Shown here: positions 49,545-61,103 of the stretch, piece by piece
Position numbering within the stretch: position 1 is the stretch's first letter
Layout: every line of letters begins with the position of its first letter
NCBI RefSeq assembly: GCF_024679095.1
Contig: NW_026111630.1
Location: 230,001-294,000, forward strand
DNA length: 64,000 nt
Direction of reading: 5' to 3'
Source of the DNA: Eriocheir sinensis
Lineage: Eukaryota; Arthropoda; Malacostraca; Decapoda; Varunidae
The notes under the pieces: model-generated
What the model was told of the DNA's origin: nothing
The model's input: the letters and a program-made list of their open reading frames with translations, nothing else
Database searches by the model: none
Made by a program: the position numbers and the translations under genes

Positions 49545-49780
49545 GAGGGTCATATTATTAAACACTTCGTCCCTCAAACACACACACATGCAGCAGTTTC
49601 ATTTCGTACGAGTAGTGGAACTTTCCATGGATAGTTTTATAACCCTGGTGGCAGTGAGGCCATTCTTCTGCACCATGAACGTAAAGAAACACTCATGGGA
49701 ACGCGTTTAACCTCCTTATTGGCCTTTAGAAAGAGTTGATATAAGAGAAAGAAGCGTCTCAGAAACCGACCTAAGAATCT
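49545..49780 (-). mobile_element. M-family element, copy 13
   Basis: GGGTCATATTATTAAACACT at the left, GAAGCGTCTCAGAAACCGAC at the right. Interior GCACCATGAACGTAAAGAAA and CTCATGGGAACGCG. It lies tandem with copy 12, sharing the variant CACTCATG.GAACGCGTTTA. Confidence 0.8.
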
Positions 49781-49829
49781 CAACCCAGGAACTGCAGACG
49801 GCCTCCTACAGACTCATGTTCTCAGGCTC

Positions 49830-51092
49830 TTAGAAGTAGACCTAACAACTGTTAATGGGAAGAGTGGTAACCAGGAACTGTAGAAGTGATAAAAGTGATA
49901 GTAATTTAGTAGTAATATAGTAAGATAGTAACTGTAGAAGTGATGAAAGTGACAGTAATATAGTAAGATAGTAACTGTAGAAGTGATGAAAGTGACGGTA
50001 ATATAGTAAGATAGTAACTGTAGAAGTGATGAAAGTGACAGTAATATAGTAGATAGTATATAACTGTAGAAGTGATGAAAGTGACAGTAATATAGTAAGA
50101 TAGTATATAACTGTAGAAGTGATGAAAGTGACAGTAATATAGTAAGATAGTAACTGTAGAAGTGATGAAAGTGACGGTAATATAGTAAGATAGTAACTGT
50201 AGAAGTGATGAAAGTGACAGTAATATAGTAAGATAGTAACTGTAGAAGTGATGAAAGTGACGGTAATATAGTAAGATAGTAACTGTAGAAGTGATGAAAG
50301 TGACAGTAATATAGTAAGATAGTAACTGTAGAAGTGATGAAAGTGACAGTAATATAGTAAGATAGTAACTGTAGAAGTGATGAAAGTGACGGTAATATAG
50401 TAAGATAGTATATAACTGTAGAAGTGATGAAAGTGACGGTAATATAGTAAGATAGTAACTGTAGAAGTGATGAAAGTGACGGTAATATAGTAAGATAGTA
50501 ACTGTAGAAGTGATGAAAGTGACGGTAATATAGTAAGATAGTAACTGTAGAAGTGATGAACGTGACAATAATATAGTAAGATAGTATATAACTGTAGAAG
50601 TGATGAAAGTGACAGTAATATAGTAAGATAGTATATAACTGTAGAAGTGATGCAAGTGACGGTAATATAGTAAGATAGTATATAACTGTAGAAGTGATGA
50701 AAGTGACAGTAATATAGTAAGATAGTATATAACTGTAGAAGTGATGAAAGTGACGGTAAAATAGTAAGATAGTAACTGTAGAAGTGATGAAAGTGATGAA
50801 GTATATAACTGTAGAAGTGATGAAAGTGACAGTAATATAGTAAGATAGTATATAACTGTAGAAGTGATGCAAGTGACGGTAATATAGTAAGATAGTATAT
50901 AACTGTAGAAGTGATGAAAGTGACAGTAATATAGTAAGATAGTATATAACTGTAGAAGTGATGAAAGTGACGGTAAAATAGTAAGATAGTAACTGTAGAA
51001 GTGATGAAAGTGACGGTAATATAGCAAGATAGTAACTGTAGAAGTAATGAAAGTGACAGTAATATAGTAAGATAGTATATAACTGTAGAAGA
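49830..51092. repeat. 43/47-bp minisatellite, about 27 units, with 217-bp higher-order duplication
   Basis: The unit is TAACTGTAGAAGTGATGAAA then GTGACGGTAATATAGTAAGA and TAG. A 47-bp form has GTATATAAC instead of GTAAC. Two markers (GATGCAAG at 50649 and 50866; CGGTAAAA at 50754 and 50971) are repeated at exactly 217 bp, showing a recent block duplication. The minus strand has no stop codon in any frame of the unit, which yields three overlapping frames of 352, 373 and 559 codons. Confidence 0.97.
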
Positions 51093-51515
<423 letters not shown>

Positions 51516-51722
51516 AATCAAGGGTATAGTACGAGGAGGAAGTGGGTTAGTGGTGAGGTACTGGTGGGGAATAGGAAAGACAGTAGGAGTGTACAGTTGT
51601 ATGGTGTAGGTTCGTTAGTTGTTCTGGTGTAGTTATTGTTTATCGGGCACCTTATTTGTATACCCCCGGCGTGCTGGGGGGGGGGGTGTTTGGATTGTTT
51701 GTGTGTAGAGAGCTAAGCTAAG

Positions 51723-52575
51723 CTATGGCGTCACTTGTGTGAAGTGATGTGTGGGCGGTTGTTCTCGTAGTGACTTCAAGCTGCGCGGAAACCAGGGGTG
51801 GACCATGTTCGTGCTGCCGTCAAGCTCCTTGACGTGGGTGTAGTTCACGTCGTCTTGCTGGTCTAGTTTCTCCCATATCTTTCCGGCGGCCTCCCGTAGC
51901 CTTGTGCTGACTAGTTGTACTCCGAGTCTGCGGTGTTGTGCTGTTGTGTTTTCCGTGTACGGGTATTTGTCCGGTGGCAAATCTCAGCGCTTTGTTCTGC
52001 AGCCTCTGAAGCTGTAACATCTTGGTGTGGGAAGCCATGTGTGTCAGGGTGGGTGAGTAGTCTAGTATAGGAAGTATCTAAGTCTTAACCAGATACAGTT
52101 TGAGCCGCTCTGTGAAGTGCCAGAATCTGTTTAGTGATGTGAGGGCTGTTTTAACTTTCATGGTTTTGTCGTTGACATGTTTAACGATCAGGCCGTTGGA
52201 TGTCACTGTGTGGCGTAATATCTGGCATTGTTTTATGTTTGATATGGTGTTGCCCTTTATTTGTATGTAATTTATTTTTTTCCTGCCGAGTGCGACCACA
52301 GCGAACTTGTCTATGTTTGTTTTGATCTTCCATTTTTTTTCAAATGTGTTGAGTCTGTTCGCCTCCCGCACGACCAGGGCGTCATGGTGGTCTAGGGTAC
52401 CGTTGGAGGTCACTATTTGTGTCGCGTCGTCAGCATAATATATATCCATACAGCTTCTGTTATCAGACCGGGGCATGTCAGAGGTGTAGGTGATGAAGAG
52501 CGTTGGTGATAACACGCTGCCCTGTGGCACGCCGCTGTGCAGGTGGAACTGTGAGGATATTGCTGACTTAACTCT
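51723..52575 (-). pseudogene. LINE-epsilon (jockey-like) reverse transcriptase fragment
   Basis: Minus strand. Begins FHLHSGVPQGSVLSPTLFITY near 52545 with the catalytic box YYADDAT near 52425, then the RT thumb and EKKWKIKTNIDKFAVVALGR. The frame stops at 52078 but continues after breaks as LDYSPTLTHMASHTKMLQLQ and then QHRRLGVQLVSTRLREAAGK to the stop at 51723. The absence of everything upstream of the SGVPQG box indicates truncation at a (CT)4-5 tract near 52571-52586. Confidence 0.85.
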
Positions 52576-52894
52576 CTCTCTCTCTCAAAGCAGAAACACT
52601 TTATTTTGCATACGTGAAAAACTGGATAGAGGATGATGGTGATGATGATGATGATGATGATGATGATGAGGAGGAGGAGGAGGACAGTGCCTAATAAATT
52701 ACCCAACAAATCCGAACTGATACGCAAGAGAGAAGAAAAATCGATGTAAATAAACAAGCCGTGGACGCGTCACTCCTTCACGACCAACACAGAAGATTCA
52801 ACAAAGAAATACTAACAACAAAACACTCCCTATCTAATCAATTAACCATTAGAAAAAAAAAAAACTGTTTAAAGGTCCAAATAATATAGACTAA
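52576..52894. repeat. (GAT)n and AC-rich tandem repeat segment
   Basis: (GAT)n at about 52629-52668 and GGA run. 52778-52890 (CACGACCAACACAGAAGATT, CAACAAAGAAATACTAACAA) is repeated at 53094-53180. Confidence 0.75.
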
Positions 52895-53022
52895 CACAAC
52901 ACTCCTCCCGAAATTGACCTCTCTATCGGCCACCTCTTTTGATTCTTTTTTTTAGGAGCAGCGAGTAGCGGGCTTTTTTTTTTATTATTGTTTCCTTTTT
53001 TTGTGTCCTTGAGCTGCCTCCT

Positions 53023-53054
<32 letters not shown>
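52895..53054 (+). mobile_element. LINE-alpha 3' tail inserted in a tandem repeat
   Basis: CTCCCGAAATTGACCTCTCT, GAGCAGCGAGTAGCGGGCTT, GTCCTTGAGCTGCCTCCTTA, then a long A-run. It sits between two copies of the AACACA-rich unit. Confidence 0.85.
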
Positions 53055-53530
53055 CATACACATCGATCTCATATGCATCTCGAAATAATCACTAAACGAC
53101 CAACACAAGGAAGACTCAACAAAGAAATGCTAACAACAAAATAAAGTGACTCCCTAAACAACTAACCCAGCCATTAAAAAAACTGATAAAAAGCGAGAGA
53201 AAGTAAAAAATCTCGAGCAAGCAACACACAAACATATCATTCTTCTAACCCTCCCACAAACAATACAAATACTAATAAACACGTGAAAAACTAAACAAAG
53301 TATAGCTAACACAAATGGCACTATTCAAACCTCTAACAATCCATGAAAACAGATTAAAAGCAGGAGAGTAAAAGTAAAATTATCGAGTAAGCAACACACA
53401 AACACTTCATTCTTCTAACCTTCTCACAACCTTTACAAACAATAACAAATACATGAGGAACTATACGTTTGACACGCAAGATTTTTCATTTGATAAAGTG
53501 TGTGTGTGTGTGTGTGTGTGTGTGTAGCCC
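53055..53530. repeat. diverged AC-rich tandem repeats and (GT)n
   Basis: AGCAACACACAAACATATCATTCTTCTAACC-like segment at about 53219 and again near 53390; (GT)n 53499-53525. Confidence 0.7.
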
Positions 53531-53958
53531 GCATGCCTGGCTAGCGGGACCCACTATAAGGTAAAATTAACAACCCCCTCCTCCTCCTCCTCCTCCTCCT
53601 ATTCCTCTTCTTCTCCGTCTCTCTCTTTCTACTCCTTCCTTTCTGCTTTCTGAGATGGCTTCCCGTGTTCATGTTCTTCCTCCTCCTCCTCCTCCTCCTC
53701 CTCCTCCTCTTCTTCCTCCTTTACCTCTTGCCAGCTTCCACCCCTTCTATTTCTTCTACTAAGCCGACAATTTTTTTTTCTCCTCCTCCTCCTCCTCCTC
53801 CTCCTGCTCATTTCCCACCTCCTCTATCTTCTACTAAACTACCGGATTTTTTCCTCCTCTTTTGCCTTCTTACCTCCTTACCTCGCCTGGGTCTGGGGGA
53901 AGGGGAGGAGGACCCCCACACCCATGGACAGGCTCAGATGATGACGGGGGCGCCGCCG
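53531..53958. repeat. (CCT)n tracts
   Basis: CCT/TCC runs at 53577-53600, 53679-53720 and 53781-53805. The intervening sequence is pyrimidine-rich. Confidence 0.9.
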
Positions 53959-54930
53959 CTGCAGAGGGGGAGGGCGTCGGCAGGGGCGGCGGGGACAGCG
54001 GCCCCATATTCATATGATGGTGATATGATGATGATGATGATACACCGTCCTTGCCAAGGGGGAGGCCGTCGGCAAGGGCGGCGGGGGCAGCGGCCCCATA
54101 TTCACATGATGATGATGTTGATACACCGTCCTTGCTAAGGGGGAGTCCGTCGGCAGGGGCGGTGGGGGCAGCGGCCCCAATTCACATGATGATGATGATG
54201 ATGATGATGCACCGTCCTTGCCAAGGGGGAGGGCGTCGGCAGGGGCGGCGGGGGCAGCGGCCTCACATTCACATGATGATGATGATGATGATACACCGTC
54301 CTTGCCAAGGGGGAGGGCGTCGGCAGGGGCGGCGGGGGCAGCGGCCCCATATTCACATGATGATGATGATGATGATACACCGTCCTTGCCAAGTGGGAGT
54401 GCGTCGGCAGGGGCGGCGGGGCAGCGGCCCCATATTCACATGATGATGATGATGATGATACCCCGACCTTGCAAAGGGTGAGTGCGTCGGCAGTGGCGGC
54501 GGGGGCAGCGGCCCCATATTCACATGATGATGATGATGATGATACACCGTCCTTGCCAAGGGGGAGGGCGTCGGCAGGGCGGCGGGGCAGCGGCCCCACA
54601 TTCACATGATGATGATGATGATGATGCACCGTCCTTGCCAAGGGGAGGCCGTCGGCAGGGGGGCAGCGGCCCCATATTCACATGATGATGATGATGATGA
54701 TGATACACCGTCCTTGCCAAGGGGAGGGCGTCGGCAGGGCGGCAGGGCAGCGGCCCCATATTCACATGATGATGATGATACACCGTCCTTACCAAGGCGT
54801 CGACAGGGGCGGCGGGGGCAGAGGCCCCACATTTACATGATGATGATGATGATGATACACCGTCCTTGCCAAGGGGGAGGGCGTCGGCAGGGGCGGCGGG
54901 GGCAGCGGCCCCACATTCACACGATGACAT
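53959..54930. repeat. ~82-bp GC-rich minisatellite with (GAT)n cores, about 12 units
   Basis: Each unit holds CACCGTCCTTGCCAAGGGGG, then GCGTCGGCAGGGGCGGCGGG, GCAGCGGCCCCATATTCACA and (TGA)4-7. CACCGTCCTTGCCAAG starts near 54043, 54124, 54210, 54293, 54376, 54544, 54628, 54706, 54783 and 54855, with one variant near 54461. The overlapping frames up to 263 residues are repeat translation. Confidence 0.96.
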
Positions 54931-55440
54931 ACATACAGTTGACTCGCGAGTCGGGACAAAGACAACGATGAAGACAGGACGAACATACAGGTGACTATGG
55001 CGGTGGGAGGAGCCGCGAGTCTGACAAAGACGACGATGAAGACAGGACGAACACACACACATCGCCGCGGTGGGTCGTGCAGTCCGCGGTGGAGGGTGGT
55101 GGCGTAGTCCCTCCTGCTGCTGCTGGCGTGGACGGCCAGGGCGTGGTGAGGGCCGCCGTGGTCGTGGTGGCGGAGGAGTGGCTCGGTGGCCAGGAGCAAC
55201 ACGGCCTCGTGGGGTGGGGGTTCCCCAAGTGCAGAAGGGAGGCGGTGCTCTCCTTGGGGCCGCCAGGTCCGGACCAGGACGGGCTCTCGCCACACCGATG
55301 GTTGCGTCCAAACCAACAGTTTAACCCAAACAAAAAGAAAATACAGCTGATGGTGCATCGAGAGAGAAATGTTGTGCTAAGGACAATGTGAGAGGGTGAC
55401 GAGAGGCGAGGGTTATGTTGAGGGGGAGACGGCTGTGTTG
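54931..55440. other. GC-rich unassigned stretch with a 67-bp duplication
   Basis: GACAAAGAC.ACGATGAAGAC and AGGACGAACA occur at about 54954 and 55021. Beyond 55080 the region is GC-rich with open frames on both strands but no recognised domain. Confidence 0.45.
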
Positions 55441-56302
55441 ATGGCGGCCGATGACGAAAGCGGAACTTGCTTCTTTCCTCCTCTCTCCCTTCTTTTCATC
55501 TTTTTCTCTTCTTCCCATTTCATCATTGCTCTTGCACGGAGCCATTAAAAAGTGTTCAAAGTAGGTGTTCCTCTGGCCCTAGGCAGCGTTTGTAATGACG
55601 CTCCTGATTCTTTATAGCATGCAATGGTTTGTATCAGCACTGACTCAATATTTGCTGCAAATATGTGAAAGTGTTACAAACGTTTCAGACCCGTTCCTTC
55701 ACTTATACTCGTCCTGATTTGTTTACTTTTTGTTTTAATGAGTTGTGACAAGCATATTTATGGTCTGCAATCACTGCTTCGTATAACGGTGTTAAGTATA
55801 ACTGCCCAGCCTATCTTGTACAATGTGACCCGAGGCAAATAATATAAGAAACATTTACCACCAAGAGCATGTCTGACTTGTCTGAGTGCCTGTCGCCTCC
55901 ATGAGAGGCGGAGAAGATAAGAAGTCAACCAGTCAGGGCGAGAACCGAGGGGGGAGGCCAGCCAATCAGGTGCGTCGTTAAAATGCTGCCAAGGCGCCAG
56001 AGGAACATTTACTTTGAACAGACTATAGTACACTACTACTGCTATACCCTTTCCTCCCTCTTCTCTTCCTATTCCTTCTCGTTTCATTCTTATTCTCTCT
56101 TCAATTTCTCCTCCTCCTCCTCCTTCTCCTCCTCCTTCCTTCCTCTTCCTCCTCCTCCTCCTTCTTCTCCTCCTCCTCTTCTTCTTCATCCTTATCTTTC
56201 TTTTCCTTTCCTTTTCTCTTCATTCTCGACCCCTTTATCCTTTTCTATCTCTCTCTCCTCTTCCTCCTCCTCCTCCTCCTCACGGTCTTCTTCTTCCCAC
56301 AG
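55441..56302. other. unassigned, ending in a long pyrimidine-rich tract
   Basis: 55560-55985 is ordinary unassigned sequence. 56040-56302 is CTCC/TTC-rich and ends CTTCTTCTTCCCACAG, a good splice-acceptor context. Confidence 0.5.
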
Positions 56303-56458
56303 AACCGCTGCGAGCACCCCGTCAACGAACTGGTGGAGATGATCAACAAGAGGACTCCAAAATCCACCACCACGTTCGCCTCTCCTCTTCGTCATGGCGG
56401 AGCTCATCGACACTACCCAACCCGCAGCAGTTCAACGCCGCCCCTTCCACGCTTCTAG
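56303..56458 (+). CDS. possible terminal exon of an unidentified host gene
   Basis: Immediately after a polypyrimidine tract and CCCACAG, phase 0 reads NRCEHPVNELVEMINKRTPK and ends at TAG 56456-56458, 51 codons in all. Third positions are G/C-rich (CTG, GTG, GAG, ATC, AAC), unlike the repeats around it. A second phase is also open over 98 codons (with LPNPQQFNAAPSTLLGPTGG) to a TGA near 56595, so the reading phase is not settled. I do not recognise the protein, and no upstream exon or poly(A) signal is assigned. Chance is possible in GC-rich DNA. Confidence 0.33.
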   Translation, partial: NRCEHPVNELVEMINKRTPKSTTTFASPLRHGGAHRHYPTRSSSTPPLPRF

Positions 56459-56890
56459 GACCCACGGGCGGCTGGGGGCGGACGTGGGCGGCGGGCGTGG
56501 CTTTGGTGGTGGCTGGGCGACTTCTAAGTGACCCCGGTGTTGGTTTAGCCTTGAGGATGGTCGAGGGTTTGGCCGACTTCGTGTGGTACGGCTGAAGGAG
56601 ACCAAGGGCTGCGACGCGGTGCCTCCTGCATAGCCTCGTCTTTCTGGCATTTGGAGTACCTCAGGATAGGTTTTAGGGTTTTGATAGCGATACCGTCTCC
56701 TCCTCTCCTTTTCTCCTCTTCCTCTGCCGAAGAATTAGTAGTGGAGAGGAGTGGAGTGAAGTTACGTGCGTGTGCGTGGAGTGAGTGAGTGGTGTGTGGA
56801 GAGGATGCGGGGAGTGAGTGGAGAGGTTTGTTTTGTTGTGGAGTGACTTCTTGTATGATGGCGTGCTTTGGCGAGGGACGAAGAGAGGAA
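56459..56890. other. GC-rich stretch following the possible exon
   Basis: G-rich, with no further motif; could be a 3' UTR if the exon is real. Confidence 0.35.
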
Positions 56891-57330
56891 GGAAGGAAGG
56901 AAGGGAGTGGAAGATGAATTAAAGAAGGAAAAGAAAAAGCGAAGGAAGGATTACAAGAGGAAGAAATGAAGTAAAAAGATGAACTAAGGAAGGAAAGGAA
57001 AGAATAAAGGTTGGAGAGAGGAAGAAAGGAAAAGATGAGCTAAAGAAAGATAGGGTTAAGTACGGAAGGAAGAAGATAGGTAGTGAAAGATAAACAAAAG
57101 GAGGAAAAGAGTGAATGAACGTCGGAGGAAGGCAGAAAGAGAGTAAAAGATGAATTACAGAAGGAAAGGAAAGAGAAAGAAAGGGAGTGAAAAAAGAAAT
57201 CAAAAAGGAAACGAAAGAGTGAATGAAGGACTGCGGGAGGAAGAAAAGTAAAATATGAACAAATGGAGGAAAATAATGAATGAATGAATGAATATAATAT
57301 AATATAATATAATCTCAAGAAAAGGAAGAG
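56891..57330. repeat. purine-rich GGAA/GAATGAA degenerate tandem repeats
   Basis: GAGGAAGAAA, AGATGAACTAA and GAAAGGAAAGA recur at irregular 50-70 bp spacing. A short (ATAAT)n lies at 57293-57311. Confidence 0.7.
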
Positions 57331-57677
57331 GGAGGAAAGTAAGGGAAGGGAAACAGGAATAGACCGACGGTGTGTATGCATGTGAGTTTATGTGCATGTG
57401 TGTGTGTGTTTATGGTCATTACCTAAGCATTTGACACCCCAGCAGGCCTCCACACCTCTGCCCAGCACGCACCAAGCACAGGCTCCTCACGCACTGACGG
57501 AGGAAGCTGAAGGCACAAGTGGAGGCCAAGAGACTGGGGGTTACATAGGGCCGCTTGGTGTCGCCCGCGCAAGTCCGCACCGATGTAAACAAAAAAACAT
57601 ACGTCTTCGGGGACTGTACTCGGAGGTCACCCGCGATAAAGAAGCTTAATAATGGCAAAACTATAACCGGTATTCTA
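57331..57677. other. unassigned stretch
   Basis: No recognised feature. Confidence 0.35.
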
Positions 57678-58084
57678 GGGGAGCTGGTCGCTGAGTGGTT
57701 AGCGTACCGGCGCCGCGTTCAGGAGCACCCGGGTTCGCGTCCCGATGCCGCCACAAGCTGGGATTTTTCATTCACCGCCGAGTGGCCCAAGACTACCCAC
57801 ATGCTGTCCTTGGGAGCGGCAAATAGCGGGCTTTTTTTGTACTCTTTTTGTTGCCCTTGAGCCGCATCCTTTGATGAAAATAAATAAAAAATAAACAAGA
57901 CCACATATCAACCCGGACTCCGATTCCCGCTCTAAACTTCTAAAGAGAGGATCAGTAATGAGCTCCGGGGGCAGCGTGAGCCAAGCCAGATGATGCCACT
58001 ATAAACACTTGCCTGCGCCACAACGGGCTGGGGCACACCATCAGGCCCTACCAAGAAAGCCTACCAGTGCCATAGGCAGAAACT
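57678..58084 (+). mobile_element. tRNA-derived SINE-1 with embedded LINE-alpha-like tail
   Basis: Head GGGAGCTGGTCGCTGAGTGG and GGGTTCGCGTCCCGATGCC (B box), then CCGCCGAGTGGCCCAAGACT. At about 57808-57880 it contains GCAAATAGCGGGCTTTTTTT, TTGCCCTTGAGCCGCATCCT and an A/T-rich run. This block is closely similar to the LINE-alpha 3' end and is absent from the copy at 13976. The SINE body then resumes (AATGAGCTCCGGGGGCAGCG, CACTTGCCTGCGCCACAACG, GCCATAGGCAGAAACTT). Confidence 0.8.
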
Positions 58085-58275
58085 TAATCTTCTCTTACAT
58101 CAATCATTTCTAGAGGCAGAAAAAAAGAAAGGTTAAACGCGTCCCCATGAGCGTTTCTTTACGTTGTCAAACTACCACCACCAGGGTCATAAAGCTACCT
58201 GTGGAAAGGCCCCCGACAACCCCCTACGAAAGCCTTGTTATAGAATGCTTGGGCGACTAAAGGTTTAAGAAAATG
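58085..58275 (+). mobile_element. M-family element, copy 14
   Basis: CTTACATCAATCATTTCTAG, CCCATGAGCGTTTCTTTACG, CAGGGTCATAAAGCTACCTG, CTACGAAAGCCTTG, tail GGTTTAAGAAAATG. The head touches the SINE end. Confidence 0.75.
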
Positions 58276-58970
58276 ACTACTATAACCTATTCTCACCTAT
58301 GTGTCAAAACGAAGCTCAGTAAGTGTAGAGGCTCAGGTGAACGAACGTAATACTGGCGGCGGTCGGTTGGTACGTTCGTTAATTCGCGTCATTAATGTGT
58401 CGGTGTCGTGTTCATGTCAAGGTGTGTGTGTGTTAGCGAGGTACTGCACGTGTCTGTCTGCCTGTCTGTCTGTCTCTTCCAAGCTGTGTGTGGCGGGAGA
58501 TAGAGAAAGAGGGAAAGAAAGTAAGGGACAGAGAGAGGAAGGGAGTAAGCATATGTGTTTCTTTCTTTTCAGGGCTGTAGTTTGTGTCTAGAAGTGAAGA
58601 AATAAAGAAAAAGAGAGAGAAAGAGAGCAAGTACATCTGTTTTTTTCTCTTCAGGACTGTAGCTTGTAACGAGAGATAAAGAGACAGAGACAGAGAGAGA
58701 TAGAAATCAAACATATCAGTTATTCTCTCTTCTGAACAATATATGTCGACCAAGAAAGAGAGACAAAGAGAGAAAGAGAAAGTACATCTGTTTCTTTCTC
58801 TTCTGGACTGTAGCTTGTAACGAGAGATAAAGAGACAGATACAGAGAGAGATAGAGATCAAACATATCAGTTATTCTCTCTTCTGAACAATATATGTCGA
58901 CCAAGAGAGAGAGAGAGAAAGAGAGAGAGAGAAAGAGAGAAAACATATCACGGTTTCGTCACTCGGTCGT
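58276..58970. repeat. ~149-bp tandem repeat, 2-3 units
   Basis: GGACTGTAGCTTGTAACGAG occurs at 58655 and 58804; CAGTTATTCTCTCTTCTGAA occurs about 149 bp apart. A diverged first unit lies near 58550. Minus frames are artefacts. Confidence 0.85.
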
Positions 58971-59119
58971 CTCGTAACTGAACTCTAGGCTAACGAAGTG
59001 TGCATATCAGCCGCGCCACTCACGGACACACACACGAGAAGGGGACTGTACGTTTTAGCGCCGGACTTCCTTGCGCCGTACGTACTATAAAAAAAAAATA
59101 GCACCGTGTGAGTGAGAGG

Positions 59120-59174
<55 letters not shown>

Positions 59175-59320
59175 CTAACGAAGAGAGAGCATATCAACCG
59201 CACCACTCACGGACACACACACGAGAAAGCTGCCGTACGTTCTAGCACCGTATAAGTGAGAGAGAGAGAGAGAGAGAGTGTGTGTGTGTGTGTGTGTGTG
59301 TACGTGTGTTCGCGTCGTCA
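58971..59320. repeat. ~183-bp direct duplication with (GT)n
   Basis: CACTCACGGACACACACACGAGAA occurs near 59015 and 59203 (longer than shown on both sides), each followed by CGTACGTT.TAGC and then a (GT)n tract (59125-59171 and 59280-59302). Confidence 0.85.
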
Positions 59321-59559
59321 GTGTTGTCGCCGAAGCCAGTAGCAAGAGGAAGGTTGTTTGCTCGTCGTGTGACCATCTCAGACCTCGAGGCATCAGCTGA
59401 GGCGTAACATGACGAGCTGGAGCGAGCAAGGGTTGACTGGAAAAAACTAAAACCTGAAAAAAAATGAAGGAAAGAGAAATAAAAGAATGGAAACTAGGAA
59501 CACTAAATAATCAAGAGAAAGAGCTAGGGGGTCACCAAAGCGATTCAAACCGATAAAGG
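59321..59559. other. unassigned stretch
   Basis: No recognised feature. Confidence 0.35.
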
Positions 59560-60181
<622 letters not shown>

Positions 60182-60680
60182 TTAGTCCCGTATTCTCAGA
60201 CGCTACCGGCTCTCGTAGCAAACATTTCAAAAGACCACAACGGAGATCAGACAGTTTCTCATGAGTGTTTTTATCACATTCCTGGTGCAGAAGCCTCGTC
60301 AAACTATCACTAGGCTCATAACACTACCCATGGATATACTAACACAACAACCTTTACACAATCCTTGTCATACTATCACTAGGCTCATAACACTACCCAT
60401 GGAAATACTAACACAACAACCTCTACAAAATCCTTGTCAAACTATCACTAGGCTCATAACACTACCCATGGAAGTACTAACACAACAACCTCTACAAAAT
60501 CCTTGTCAAACTATCACTAGGCTCATAACACTACCCATGGAAATACTAACACAACAACCTCTACAAAATCCTTGTCAAACTATCACTAGGCTCATAACAC
60601 TACCCATGGAAATACTAACACAACAACCTCTACGAAAGCCTTATAAAATGTGGATGTGTAGTTCTCGAAATGCTTGAGAA
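60182..60680 (+). mobile_element. M-family element, copy 16, with 69-bp internal tandem array
   Basis: Head TCCCGTATTCTCAGACGCTA, then five units of 69 bp containing CTTGTCAAACTATCACTAGG, CTCATAACACTACCCATGGA and AACACAACAACCTCTACAAA, then tail TCTCGAAATGCTTGAGAAGA. Since 69 is a multiple of 3, it gives a repetitive 138-codon frame, which is not considered a gene. Confidence 0.88.
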
Positions 60681-61103
60681 GATGGCGCCCTCAGCTCTTC
60701 GTCTTTGAGTCACGGGCAAACAACCTTCCTCTTCTGCTGGCTTGGGTCGCCGCCGCTTCGTCCTCGCCAAGCCAAGCAACACTCGCTATGTTGTAACACG
60801 CAAGGCGCAAGAACCAAACTCACCCCCACCCGACCACCCGACCCTCAGCCCCTTCCCTCACACCTTACCCTTCGTTCCTCATCCCCATATCCCTCAAACA
60901 CCCATACAGCCCATCCCCCATCCTTCCCGACTCCTCCGGAAAGACATATATATATTTTTAGGCGGTTTCGGATCTATAATGTACAATACAGTCTCTTAAA
61001 CGTATGTCAGTCGGATCGCGGCGACTTGAAGTCTCGTGAGGAGGAAGCGAAGCGACTTGAGGGACCTCCGACAGTTGCTTCTCTCGCTGTCCTTCGCGCT
61101 AAG
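60681..61103. other. unassigned stretch
   Basis: C-rich around 60820-60930; overlapping frames without motifs. Confidence 0.35.

Noticed and set aside
54135..55311. 168- and 263-codon His/Ser/Pro-rich frames as genes
   Set aside because: They translate the 82-bp minisatellite with (GAT)n cores; the same is true in several other frames.
55077..55391. A GWGFPK string as a Nudix (Dcp2-like) box
   Set aside because: Only six residues match; the rest of the Nudix signature (REVFEETG) is absent and the surrounding frame is G/C-driven.
60261..60677. 138-codon frame with a 23-residue repeat as a repeat protein gene
   Set aside because: It is the translated 69-bp internal array of M-family copy 16 and has no start context or homology.
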